Below, one piece after another: positions 1-9,900 of a DNA stretch of 37,969 bases; positions within the stretch are counted from its first letter, which is position 1, and every line of letters begins with the position of its first letter. The notes beneath the pieces are model-generated. The model ran no database searches, was not told the origin of the DNA, and worked only from the letters and a program-made list of their open reading frames with translations. The stretch comes from a virus. The translations under genes were made by a program, and so were the position numbers. The stretch spans positions 1 through 37,969 of IMG/VR virus record IMGVR_UViG_3300021139_000051; one strand, written 5' to 3'.

Positions 1-1
1 G

Positions 2-1834
2 TGTATTGCGTTCGGCACCCAACCTGACGATGTGTTAGTAACCGACAAAGTTAATAACCCACACTACGGGCATTTTTTATCTAAATTATTAGACCATGTT
101 GCCAACGGTGGCAAAATCCAAGCATGGAACGCCATGTTTGAGTACGCCATCTGGAACTGCGTCTGCGTACCTAAGTACGGCTGGCCACCACTAAAGCTGA
201 CCCAAGTGATAGATACCATGGCGGTAGCTGCAGCAAACAACGCACCACAGGGTTTGGAAGATGCCGCCCTGTTTATGAATTCAGAACACCTTAAAGATAC
301 CACTGGCAGAAAGCTAATCCAAAAGCTATGCAAGCCCCAGAAAGACGGAACCTTTAACGAAGACCCAGAGTTGATGAAAGAGCTGTTTGATTATTGCGCT
401 CAGGACGTCCGTACAGAAATGGCTCTAGGACGTGATTTAAGGCCCCTTAGCGACGTCGAACAGTCCATCTGGGAGCTCACCCAGCGGATCAATCTCAGAG
501 GCGTTCCTGTGGACCCTATAGAGCTCCAGAATGCCGTCAAGGCTGTAGATGAGGCCCAGACCCTTTTAGACGTAGAATGCTTCGCCTTGACCGGTTGTAA
601 GCCTTCTGAAAGGCAAAAGCTGCTAGACTGGTTAAATAGCCGGGGTGCAGATATGGCCGACATGACCGAGAAGACCGTTTCAGCTATGTTAGTAAACACT
701 AACTTAGATAGGGATATTAAACGTGCTTTGGAGTTACGCCAAGAAGGAAGCCAAACTAGCGTGGCTAAGTACGCTAAGATGATGGAGATACAACGTGAAG
801 GAAAGATTAGGAATACACTGGTATATCATGGCGCTAGTACTGGTCGCTGGGCATCAAGGGGTGGACTTAATTTACAGAACATTGCGAGGCCCACGCTCAG
901 TGATGAACAAATTGAACAGGCAATACCTGAAGTCTTTGGAAGGGGATCTGGAACGATGCTACAACTTTCCTCTTTGGTACGATCATCAATCAAAGCTCCG
1001 GACTCCAAGACCTTCGTTGATGTGGATTTTAGCTCAATTGAAAACAGAGTTGGCGTCTATCTTGCCGGGCAAAAAGATAAAGTAGAACTATTTAGAAAGG
1101 GATTAGATGAATATAAAGTGTTTGCTTCAGAGAGTCTTTATCACGTACCATACGATGAGGTCACAAAAGATCAGAGACAAATTAGTAAGTCTGCAGTCCT
1201 CGGTGCAATGTTTGGGCAAGGAGCTAAAGGTCTTGTCAAATATGCTGAAGGCATGGGAGTCGCAATAACAGAAGGACAAGCTAAGAATGCAGTAGATAAC
1301 TACCGCACTGCTTACTCACGGGTTAAAGCATTGTGGGGGATGTGCGAAACCTCTGCCATACAAGCGGTAGAGAATCCAGGTGTGCCGTATATGGCTGGTG
1401 GGAAGATTGTAATTAAGTGCGCTAAGGATGCGCTATGGATGCAGTTACCTAGCCGCAGATTGATCTGCTGGCAAAGGCCACAACTCGAGTTGCTCACCAC
1501 TCCGTGGGGCAGTCAGAAGGTTGGAGTCACTGTTCACAGTCAGAACACTTACACTCGTCAGTGGAGTAGAAACCCCCTGATTGGCAGTTCCATTTTCCAA
1601 AGTGCTGTTCAAGGCACGGCTCGCGATTTCTTGGCGTTTGCTATGATAGCTCTCGAGGGAGCTGGCTATAACATTATCAACTCTATCCATGATGAGGTGC
1701 TACTCCTAGTTGATGAGGATGGTGCAGACAAGGCACTGGAGGATGTAACGAAGATTATGGTTACTCCCCCAGCTTGGGCCCCAGACTTTCCATTAGCAGC
1801 GGAAGGCTGGGTTTCTAAACGCTACAGAAAGTAA
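2..1834 (+). CDS. polA: Family A DNA polymerase with 3'-5' exonuclease domain (5' end cut by window edge)
   Basis: Replicative phage DNA polymerase of the Pol I/T7 type. The frame is open to base 2, so the GTG at 32 is not the true start and the N-terminus, including exonuclease motif I, lies outside the window. Counting from that GTG codon, exonuclease motifs II (NAMFE, 33-37) and III (YCAQD, 121-125) are visible. The polymerase domain has STGRW (269-273), motif A (DFSSIE, catalytic D332), motif B (R382, K386) and motif C (HDE, 553-555). Aligning the O-helix as R-x3-K-x3-X-G puts Leu390 where E. coli Pol I has Phe762 and T7 has Tyr526. It is the only plus-strand gene here and probably the end of a replication module to the left. 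It meets the virion block tail to tail. The family is certain; the full length is unknown. Confidence 0.96.
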   Translation, partial: CIAFGTQPDDVLVTDKVNNPHYGHFLSKLLDHVANGGKIQAWNAMFEYAIWNCVCVPKYGWPPLKLTQVIDTMAVAAANNAPQGLEDAALFMNSEHLKDTTGRKLIQKLCKPQKDGTFNEDPELMKELFDYCAQDVRTEMALGRDLRPLSDVEQSIWELTQRINLRGVPVDPIELQNAVKAVDEAQTLLDVECFALTGCKPSERQKLLDWLNSRGADMADMTEKTVSAMLVNTNLDRDIKRALELRQEGSQTSVAKYAKMMEIQREGKIRNTLVYHGASTGRWASRGGLNLQNIARPTLSDEQIEQAIPEVFGRGSGTMLQLSSLVRSSIKAPDSKTFVDVDFSSIENRVGVYLAGQKDKVELFRKGLDEYKVFASESLYHVPYDEVTKDQRQISKSAVLGAMFGQGAKGLVKYAEGMGVAITEGQAKNAVDNYRTAYSRVKALWGMCETSAIQAVENPGVPYMAGGKIVIKCAKDALWMQLPSRRLICWQRPQLELLTTPWGSQKVGVTVHSQNTYTRQWSRNPLIGSSIFQSAVQGTARDFLAFAMIALEGAGYNIINSIHDEVLLLVDEDGADKALEDVTKIMVTPPAWAPDFPLAAEGWVSKRYRK

Positions 1835-4012
1835 TTAAGGCAGATTGCCTTTATTTGGTTTCTTACGTGTTGATTCGTAGTTTTCAACAGCAGACAACGC
1901 TCCTAACGGGGCGTTTTCTTTTAGTGCTTGACCAGCTTGTTTCATCCACTCTGGGCGCTCTGCAGTAGCAGCTTTCTTAAGCAACGTTTGCATAGGGCGG
2001 TTGTATAGAAGATTAGTACCAGCTATTGTTGCACCACCGAGCATGGCAGGCAGTAAAGGATTTATACCAAAGAGTAAATTAGCCGTTGCGCCGCCACCGG
2101 TAACAGCACCAACACCAGCCAAATTATAAGTAGCTCGTTTTTCTGCGTAGTTACCAACAGGATGAGATTCTACGTCTTTTGCAGTTTGGTTAAGAATATC
2201 TTTTTGAACATCGGTTTTACCTTTAAGAGCATCTTGACGCAACTTAATGTTACGTTGTGCCAGGTCGTTAGATTGTTTTAATAAATCATAGTCCTTAGCT
2301 TTGGCTTCTTCAAATGCTTTTAGATTAGTCTTAATGTAATCTTTCAAACCTTGGCGTTTATCCATTACAGATTTATAGCCTTCTTGTGCCAATTTTTGAA
2401 GTTCACTTTCACCACCAGCTAATCGTGTAGTAGAGGTTTCAGAACTAATAGCACGAAGCAAAGCGTCAGGATTAAACTCACCCTCATTCTTAAGACTAGA
2501 TAAATAAGACCCAGCTTTTTCCGGAATCTTAAATTCAGAGTAGGCTTGGTTAGCTTTTTTAAATAAATCACTGCCAGCCTGACCTTCAATTAAATCCATC
2601 CACTTGTCTTTTAAATCGCCAAGAGCTTTACCGTAGTTGGTATCTAATACGCCACCACTGGTTTTAGCTTTATAAGACTCTTTGCTTAAGTCGCTAAGCA
2701 TGCCTTGCCAGTTTTCTGGAGTCAGCCATCTGTTTTTATTTGTTGTAGCTAACAAGTCATCTACCTTACTTTTAAGTAAAGTATGTAATTGAGAGTCTTC
2801 ACCACCTAAAGAAGATTTGTATTTATCAGCAAAATTTTGCAGATCAGCAATTCTATCTTTGGTCAAACGTAAGTTACCAATTTTATCTAACGCAGTTTTA
2901 TAAGCACCAGATATAGCTTCTTGGGCAGCAGCTAAGGCTTTGTTCCCTGTAACTCCGTCTTCAATTTTTGTACCAATATGTGATAAAGCTCTATTGATAA
3001 ACGGTAGATGGAAACCAGACTCTTCTTCTTTCAAAGCAGCAGCTTTATCAGCATGGTGTGCTTCTATATTAGCCAAAGACTGAGCATGTTGCTGTTCCAA
3101 AGCCTTTGCAGCTTCGTCTTTTGTCTTTTGAGCAGCTAAGTTTAGTGCGTCAATGCCTGTATTCTTTTGCGCTTCTAAAGCAGCAAGTTTGGCGTTAGTC
3201 ATATTTTTTATAGACTTAACACCAGCATTAATTTTGGAAGCAACTCCACCAAATGGTACAGAGTTTAAGAAGTTCTCAACCTTCTGCATACCACCACCAA
3301 GCAGTTGACCTAGTGTGCTGTCTCTTATGATCTGCGCTTTGTCGTAGCCTAACTTCTCTAACTCTTTTAAACGGGCCAGTGCAGGGTCAGCAGCAGCTCC
3401 CAATCCTTTAATGAGTCCGTGTGTACCAGCGCTTAAAGCCGCGCCAATAGCGCCTTCTGTAACTGCTGAACCAGCGTTTGGATCTGCGCCCAAAACACCA
3501 ACACCTGTACCACCCAAAACAGATTGAACCAATGGTCTGTTTGCTACCCAATTAGCAGCAGTTCTAACCGCTGGAACAGCTGATTCAATAGGAGCAGCCA
3601 ACTTACCAGCAACAGTTCCAAAACTTTTTAATCCATACAAATCACCAGCTAGACTGGAGATAGTAGATAAGGGGCTTTGAACACCCATAAATTCTGGGCC
3701 TTGTTGTTTGATACCAACGTCAGCTTGTTTAAGTGCCTGTGCAGGTTGTCCGTAGCCAGCCCACTTAACAACATCAGCAAATGGCTTAGCGATTGCCAAA
3801 CCGGCACGAACAGGAGCGCCAGTTATGTCAGTCATTATTTTAGCCGCAGTCTCACCACCCGCTGGTGCTTGCATGCTGCTAGGAGCAACTAATGGAATTC
3901 CTTCAGGACTGTAAACAGTATCTTGATCAGGTGTAAACTTTTCTGGTGGTGGAGTACCAGCATACTCACGAATACTAGATGGTGCTGCTTCTGTTGCGTA
4001 TTCTCTAGCCAT
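1835..4012 (-). CDS. Candidate ejected internal virion protein (725 aa)
   Basis: No family is recognised with certainty. The protein has two long Gly/Ala-rich hydrophobic stretches, at about residues 159-207 and 629-671, which could insert in or cross a membrane. Between them is a long charged helical region rich in Ala, Lys, Glu and Gln (about 270-620). This build, and its place last in a block of four large proteins of odd composition, fit internal or DNA-ejection proteins of short-tailed phages (the role of P22 gp7/gp16/gp20 or T7 gp14-gp16). The start overlaps the previous stop by one base (TAATG), indicating translational coupling. It is the last gene of its transcription unit and ends directly against the polymerase gene. 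The role is an inference from composition and position. Confidence 0.55.
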   Translation of the reverse strand: MAREYATEAAPSSIREYAGTPPPEKFTPDQDTVYSPEGIPLVAPSSMQAPAGGETAAKIMTDITGAPVRAGLAIAKPFADVVKWAGYGQPAQALKQADVGIKQQGPEFMGVQSPLSTISSLAGDLYGLKSFGTVAGKLAAPIESAVPAVRTAANWVANRPLVQSVLGGTGVGVLGADPNAGSAVTEGAIGAALSAGTHGLIKGLGAAADPALARLKELEKLGYDKAQIIRDSTLGQLLGGGMQKVENFLNSVPFGGVASKINAGVKSIKNMTNAKLAALEAQKNTGIDALNLAAQKTKDEAAKALEQQHAQSLANIEAHHADKAAALKEEESGFHLPFINRALSHIGTKIEDGVTGNKALAAAQEAISGAYKTALDKIGNLRLTKDRIADLQNFADKYKSSLGGEDSQLHTLLKSKVDDLLATTNKNRWLTPENWQGMLSDLSKESYKAKTSGGVLDTNYGKALGDLKDKWMDLIEGQAGSDLFKKANQAYSEFKIPEKAGSYLSSLKNEGEFNPDALLRAISSETSTTRLAGGESELQKLAQEGYKSVMDKRQGLKDYIKTNLKAFEEAKAKDYDLLKQSNDLAQRNIKLRQDALKGKTDVQKDILNQTAKDVESHPVGNYAEKRATYNLAGVGAVTGGGATANLLFGINPLLPAMLGGATIAGTNLLYNRPMQTLLKKAATAERPEWMKQAGQALKENAPLGALSAVENYESTRKKPNKGNLP
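1837..1851. terminator. Short hairpin between convergent genes, possible bidirectional terminator
   Basis: A perfect 6-bp stem (AAGGCA/TGCCTT) with a 3-base loop lies inside the last codons of the minus-strand gene, directly after the polymerase stop. On the plus strand it is followed by TATTTGGTTTCTT, on the minus strand by AATTACTTTC, so the T tract is weak both ways. Its place between two converging genes supports a terminator role, but the stem is short. Confidence 0.45.
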
Positions 4013-5808
4013 TATTTAGGTTCCCGGTAAAAGCCTTTATCATCTATTCCGTATGTGTATTTATTTGGTTCGTATACACCAAAGCGTTTTATAGCTTGGG
4101 ATTCAATACTTGTATTGCTTTTAGGTGTTTCAGCTTTTGAAGTTTTCTTAAAAGCATCTACAGTATTACGGAATATCTTTTCACGCTCGCCAGAGTTTTC
4201 CCAAGCTGTTTCAGCGCCAATCATATCATCTGGGCGAGCACGTAAGAATTTTTCATGAGCCAAATCAACTAATGCTTTAGCTTTTCTGATTTGGTATGTT
4301 GTCTTAATAAACTCATTAGGGTCGCTAATACCAGCAAGAGTCTTTTCAAAGTTTTCAGATTCTTTACCAGTGTATTGTGAGCCCATAGCAGCCTTAGCAC
4401 CAAGAGCAACAGCTTGTTTCTTAACTTGCTCGATATCCAAGTTGCTCATGTAGAATGCTTCTTCTTCTGGACTTAATGGTAAGCCAGCAGCCATTTTGGC
4501 AGCGATAGCACCTTGCTTAATAGTTGATCCTGGACCGCGCTCACCACCTTTAGTAATAGCTTGAAGAACACGGTTTGAAGAATCCACTTCGTCTTGATTG
4601 GTTTTATTATTTGTGACCAAAGTCTTATAAACACTTTCATTAAACGCAGTATTGGCCTGTTTAATGTTTTCGTATCTTTGAGCCACACCTTGAGTAGATG
4701 TGTCTGCAGCAGGAGCAGCTGCAACAGGGGCAGTTCTAGCACCAGCGCTTTGGCGATATTCCCAATGACCAGGATGAACCTCAACCGCACCAGCATCAAT
4801 CAATGCCTGTCTTTGAACTTCAGTTGGTACAAAGTCTTTCTTATAATCAAAAGCAGCGCCTGGGATTTGATGTGCGCTTCTACCAGGTAATGCAACAGGG
4901 TTGCCTTCCTTAGTTAAGTAGTGACCAGGATTGTTTGGGTCTTCATGGTGTATTAAAGACAACTGTTTTGTAGGGTCACGGTCTTCACTAATAATTGCGC
5001 TGCTTGGAAAACCAACATTTCTTGCAACTTGACCCAATGGTGGTCTTTCACCAGCTTTTGGAATCTCGTCAATAGGGTTGTACTCTTGTGTTGCACCGCC
5101 AGGTAGGATACGCTTAGCAGGAGTGTACAAGTTAGGATATAGCTGACGACGTAATAAATCAGCTTTTGCTGGCTCTAATGTATCAATGTACTCCAAGTTC
5201 TTCATCTCATTGGTAGCACCTTTGATAGAATAGTCGGACATTATTTGGTTTAACTTTGCCCAGTCTTGGCTAGCGTAGGCAGCTAAAGCACCGGCTTGCA
5301 TTCTTTTTGGTAGGCTTGCAATATCACGTTGAATGCTACTAGCTCCAAACCCACTTACGCCACCAGCGCCGCCAGTGTTAGTACCAGCACCAGCACCGCC
5401 GTAAATCTTTGCTAATTCTTCATTACGGGCTAAAGAAGTTCTAAGACTTCCGATAGTGCCTAGTGTGTTAATTACTTCTTTGTCTTGTGTATCGTATTGT
5501 GCTTGAGCACGTTGTGCGGCGTCTGGACCGTATGTAGTAGCATACGCCATGTTTAAACCACGCATTAATGGATTTAAAAAGCCTTTGTTCGCATCACGCT
5601 CATCTGCATATTGCTGTAATCGCTCAATAATCTTTTTGGTGGACTCTGCATCCATTGCATTAGCACCGGGTACAGTAATTCCAATACCTTTTGTTGCAGC
5701 AACGTTAGCTGTAGCACCAGGAAGCGAACCAGCTGCAGAAGGAGTTGCTGCTGAGGTATCTGCTTGATCCAACTCTTCTGTTGGTAAATTGCCTTTTGGG
5801 TCTGCCAT
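4012..5808 (-). CDS. Virion/ejection protein with a possible M15-like peptidase segment (598 aa)
   Basis: Member of the four-gene block behind the promoter at 10205-10239, coupled to both neighbours by TAATG overlaps. Most of the protein is unrecognised: a Pro/Ala-rich N-terminus, helical regions, and a Gly-rich linker near 136-157. The segment from about 266 to 351 resembles the core of zinc D,D-peptidases of family M15. It has a Ser-Glu-Asp-Arg stretch followed by Gln (274-281), then SAHQIPGAAFD (311-321), close to the SxHxxGxAxD signature but with one extra residue before Gly. HWEY (348-351) follows, close to the family's terminal HFEY. Candidate zinc ligands are H313, D321 and H348. If real, it would be a virion-carried peptidoglycan hydrolase used at entry. 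The motif spacing is unusually short, so the domain call is tentative; that the gene codes is not in doubt. Confidence 0.6.
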   Translation of the reverse strand: MADPKGNLPTEELDQADTSAATPSAAGSLPGATANVAATKGIGITVPGANAMDAESTKKIIERLQQYADERDANKGFLNPLMRGLNMAYATTYGPDAAQRAQAQYDTQDKEVINTLGTIGSLRTSLARNEELAKIYGGAGAGTNTGGAGGVSGFGASSIQRDIASLPKRMQAGALAAYASQDWAKLNQIMSDYSIKGATNEMKNLEYIDTLEPAKADLLRRQLYPNLYTPAKRILPGGATQEYNPIDEIPKAGERPPLGQVARNVGFPSSAIISEDRDPTKQLSLIHHEDPNNPGHYLTKEGNPVALPGRSAHQIPGAAFDYKKDFVPTEVQRQALIDAGAVEVHPGHWEYRQSAGARTAPVAAAPAADTSTQGVAQRYENIKQANTAFNESVYKTLVTNNKTNQDEVDSSNRVLQAITKGGERGPGSTIKQGAIAAKMAAGLPLSPEEEAFYMSNLDIEQVKKQAVALGAKAAMGSQYTGKESENFEKTLAGISDPNEFIKTTYQIRKAKALVDLAHEKFLRARPDDMIGAETAWENSGEREKIFRNTVDAFKKTSKAETPKSNTSIESQAIKRFGVYEPNKYTYGIDDKGFYREPK

Positions 5809-6932
5809 TATTCTAGTCCTGTAGTTCCAACGCCATAATTTGTGTTAGATGTATCTATTGGTGTAGCTCCAACATTTGTGCTAGCTTGTTGTTGTACATC
5901 TTGATTTGCCATTTGATCTTGTAACTGTTGTGCATTCGCTCCAGATCCAGGGTTCATTGTAATCTGATTGCCAGAAGCATCATAGTTTGTTGCGTTACCG
6001 CTAGCATCATAAATGGTTTGTGTTCCATCAGAATTCATAACAACTGAACCACCGCCGTCTAATGGATAAGTTGTTGCACCAGTTGTTGGATCTGTTGTTC
6101 CGGTATTACCGCTAGTTGATATATTTGCTCCGTTAGCGGCAGTTGTTTTAGCACTTCCAGGAACCAAACCACTAAGTCCTAAAGTAGTTAATAAACTCTT
6201 ACCTGCCGCAGTATTGTTTAAGGCCGATAATCCACCAGTTAGCACATTACCAAGAGATGTTACTTGACCTAGAGGTGCAAGTTGTTTTTGACTTGTAACT
6301 GTTGTTGGTGCTTGCAATGTGCCTAACAAACTGGCCAAGTTACCAACTGTTTGGAATGGTGCATTTTGTTGAGCCAAACCAACGTTCATTGCGGAGTTAA
6401 TACCTTGTGAACCAACGTTGCCTAAGTTAGCAGCTGCAGCCTGACCTGTTTGTTGGTTTTGCAGCGCAGCAGCCATTTGCTGGGATGTAAGATTGGAGAA
6501 CGCATCGGCTTTAGCTTTATCTACAGCAGTCTGACCACGTAAGCTACCAAAATTACCAGAACCAATAGCGCTAGCATTTGCACCAGCGGTGTAGTTAGGA
6601 AGCAGTTGGTTTAATTGTTGATTCTCAGCTTGGAACAAACCGCCCATAGCTGTTTGAGTGTTTGGTGTTACATTACCAGAAGCGTCAGTAATCCAAGGAT
6701 TAGCTGCGCCGCTAGAGATTTGCTGCAGAGTTCCTTGGGCTTGGGTAAAAGGATTGCTAGGGCCTTGCAGTGTATTAATAGCCTGCTGCGAAGTTGTATT
6801 CGCCATTGTAGGCGCCGCAACAGCTGCTTGAGTCCCTTGATTAACGATTGCCTGTTGTGCTTGGTCATACCAAGCCGGCATCGTAGTGGTTGTTTGTTGG
6901 GAATCGGATAATAAATTATTTAATCCAGCCAT
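5808..6932 (-). CDS. Ala/Gln/Asn-rich candidate internal virion protein (374 aa)
   Basis: A low-charge protein rich in Ala, Gln, Asn, Thr and Gly, without a recognised catalytic motif. The N-terminal half has Gln-rich helical stretches (about 20-90 and 150-200). The C-terminal part is Gly/Thr/Asn-rich with short repeats of the type YDASGN (two copies, separated by four residues), suggesting an extended or beta-rich tail. The start ATG lies two bases after the stop of the upstream 1085-aa gene, and the end overlaps the next start by one base, so it sits inside a tightly coupled four-gene unit. Composition and context suggest it is packed in the head or tail lumen and ejected. No homologue is named. 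Confidence 0.55.
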   Translation of the reverse strand: MAGLNNLLSDSQQTTTTMPAWYDQAQQAIVNQGTQAAVAAPTMANTTSQQAINTLQGPSNPFTQAQGTLQQISSGAANPWITDASGNVTPNTQTAMGGLFQAENQQLNQLLPNYTAGANASAIGSGNFGSLRGQTAVDKAKADAFSNLTSQQMAAALQNQQTGQAAAANLGNVGSQGINSAMNVGLAQQNAPFQTVGNLASLLGTLQAPTTVTSQKQLAPLGQVTSLGNVLTGGLSALNNTAAGKSLLTTLGLSGLVPGSAKTTAANGANISTSGNTGTTDPTTGATTYPLDGGGSVVMNSDGTQTIYDASGNATNYDASGNQITMNPGSGANAQQLQDQMANQDVQQQASTNVGATPIDTSNTNYGVGTTGLE

Positions 6933-6934
6933 GA

Positions 6935-9900
6935 TTAGCCTACCTTACGTTTTGCGTCTAATAAATATGCGAGGGCGCCCTTACTATCGGGCGGTAAATT
7001 TTTTGCATCCGCAGCACGTTTGTGCTCACGAATTGTTTTTAAGAACTCATCTAATACTTCTGCGCCAGCGTCATTGCTGCCGTTACCTAAATCGGATACT
7101 ACATCAGCTGGAATTACAAACTCACCTTTAGCCAACATAGCAGCTACGCTATCGCTAGTGCCGTCACCGTCACCTTTGACATAGGTATTTTCTAAAGAGT
7201 TTAAACCACCAACACTAAAAAACTGTGGGTTGTGACCGTCTGGCATTCCTTCTGGTTGTCCACCAACAGCAAAACGTTGAGGCTGATATCCAGGAAGTTG
7301 AGCGCTACCAAAATGTCCAAATGGTTGAAAACTATGTCCTTTAACTACACTAGCACGTAGATAGGGAGATGGTTCGTCAGGCATTTGAACAGTTTGACCC
7401 GCAGCGTAACCTGGTACGGAACCACCAGTTGCTGCAGCTAAAATGCTTTGTGAAGTGGCAGAAGGGGTTGCCATAATAGGAGCTATGACATTTGATGCAA
7501 AAGTAGGATTGCTGGAAAAAGTAAACTTTTTGCCTGCAGTTGTGGTTGTAGGCTTTAAATCAGCTATATCTGTACTTGCTGTATTTGTAGAACCGCCTGT
7601 AGAAGCACTCATAATTTCAGTCGCATAGTCTGGTTGATTAGTTATTTGTTGTGGTGCCGGTGTTAATTGAGCAGTAAACGTCGGCTCATTAGCAAACTTA
7701 AATTGTGAACCTTTAGTTAATCCAGGTGTTAAATCTTTAATATCACTTGATACTGCTGCAGTAGTAGGAACTGTTGTAGCTAAAGCAGGAATTATACTAC
7801 TAGTTGTACTACCTGGTGTAGTCGTTGTTTTTGTGGTAGTTGTTTTTATTCCTGTACCACCAGTTACGCTACTTGAACCACCTGTGCCTGTGCCTGTGCC
7901 ATCTGTACCGGTTCCAGGACCATTTAAATAGTTAGTACCAGCTAGTGTGCTTAAAGAGTATGTCGGGTTTGTTCCTCCAGAACCCTTTAATCCTGTCATA
8001 TAATCTTGCCACAATTTATCTAATTGAGCTTGATTAGAATCTACTGGTGCAGCTAAAGGATTTCCTTCGGCATCAAATTGTTTAACGGTACCGTCTGCGT
8101 ATGTGTTTGTTACGTTGCCAGTAGTTGGGTCTGTAACTTGGGACTTTAACGTAGGCGTTGTAACAGGAACCAATGTACCACCAGCTCCCACATCAGTTGT
8201 AGTAGATGGCGCTCCTGTTACTGTTACACTTTGTGCAGTTGGATAATACTGCGGTAAGTCTTTAGCACCAGCTGTTGCAATAAAATTATTAATCTGGTCC
8301 GGAGTAATAGTAGCACCAGTTGACTGCGCAAATTGCTGAACAATCTGGTTAAAACCATCATTAACTAACTGCGCATTCTTTTGAGCATCTGTTTTTTCAG
8401 CGGGGGTTAGTGTATTGTCATTCTTAATTGCATCTTTAACAGCAGTAACACCTGGCTGAATTAAATTCTGTGATACCAAGTTACCAATAATTTGACCCAT
8501 GCTATTAGTAATAGCTTGTTGTGGATCTTTATTGTTTAATGCAGCAGTTGTACCAACACGTGCAATTGTTGAAACAGAACCCGCAACTTTGTTTAATATG
8601 TCCGAATTTAAATTATTTAATACGTTTCCTGTATAATTTCCAACAGCTGTGGATGCTAAGTTATTAGCAATTAATGTTGCAATATCACCTTTACCAGATG
8701 CCGCTGCGGATACACCGGTTGATACTGAGTTAGTAATTAAATTAGCTACTTGAGCTTGCGTCATTTTTGTAGCTTCTGCAATTGTATTTAAAGTGCTTTC
8801 GCCCACTAAACCTTTTGCAATATCTACTGAGTTGGCACCAACTGCACCGCCTATAGCACCCATCAAGGCTGCTTTACCAACATCTCCACCACTAATACCA
8901 GCCATCAAAGCAGATGTGGCGGACCCAAGCAAAGTTGAACCCAGTGTAGCTGCTCCCGTTGTAGCAGCTGTACCACCTAAAATAGCGCCACCTAATTCCG
9001 CCGCTAATGGAGCCATAGTGCCAGCACTTAATGCTGAGGCTGCAATCATACCTAGTGTAGTCCAACCACCAGGCACTGCAGAGCTTACGCTCTTGTCTAA
9101 GTTGGCTAAGTTGTTTGTTACAAAACCTAATGGGCCTTGACTGCCTTGTGGGCCTGGGTCATATACTGTAGGTATACCAGATGTACTCTGAACTACTTTA
9201 CCAGCAGTTGGGTCATACTGCAATGTTGGTGTTTCAACTTTAACTAACTGACCATTAAACATTGTGTAGCCAGGGTTATCTGCTACAGCCATAGAACCTT
9301 GTGACTGCCTGTAATTGCTCACAGGAGGCGTTACATGGTCGACAGAGCCGTCTTTGTTCACCAATGCGGTAGAGCCATCAGAGAAGTAATAAACAGCCTG
9401 TGTGCCCTGTGCGTTGGCCATTTTAGTGCCAATCACTTTACCATTTGGTGTAAACGAATTTGTAGTAGCACTATTTACTGTACTCGCAACATCTGTTGGA
9501 ACAGTAGTGCCACTATTTAATGCGTTTGCTACTTGATTGGCGTCTACTTTGTAGGCACCAAAAATGTTATCATTTAACGTGCCATCTGCAGCAGCTTTTA
9601 AAACCGCTGGGTTTGTAATACCAGCTTTTATTAACTGAGTTGGTGTTACACCACTCCAGTCACCTGCAGCAGTATTAACTGCTGTAGAACCAGTTTGACC
9701 GTAGCTGTTTGCTATAGCTGCAGCCATGGATTGTTCTTGAGAAGCTGGTATGTTATTTGCTTTAGCTTCTGGAGAACTAGCAAAACTTGCAGCTAATTGC
9801 TGCGGAGTAACAACACCGCTATTAAGCGCGTTTAAATTAGTTTGAAACCCTGCTGCGTCTGGAGCCCTACCTAAAACTGCTCGGTATAAAGCAGTTACGT

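Noticed and set aside
795-1085. Frame-shifted open frame inside the polymerase gene
   Set aside because: The overlapping polymerase frame carries all conserved motifs; this frame has no domain or ribosome site.
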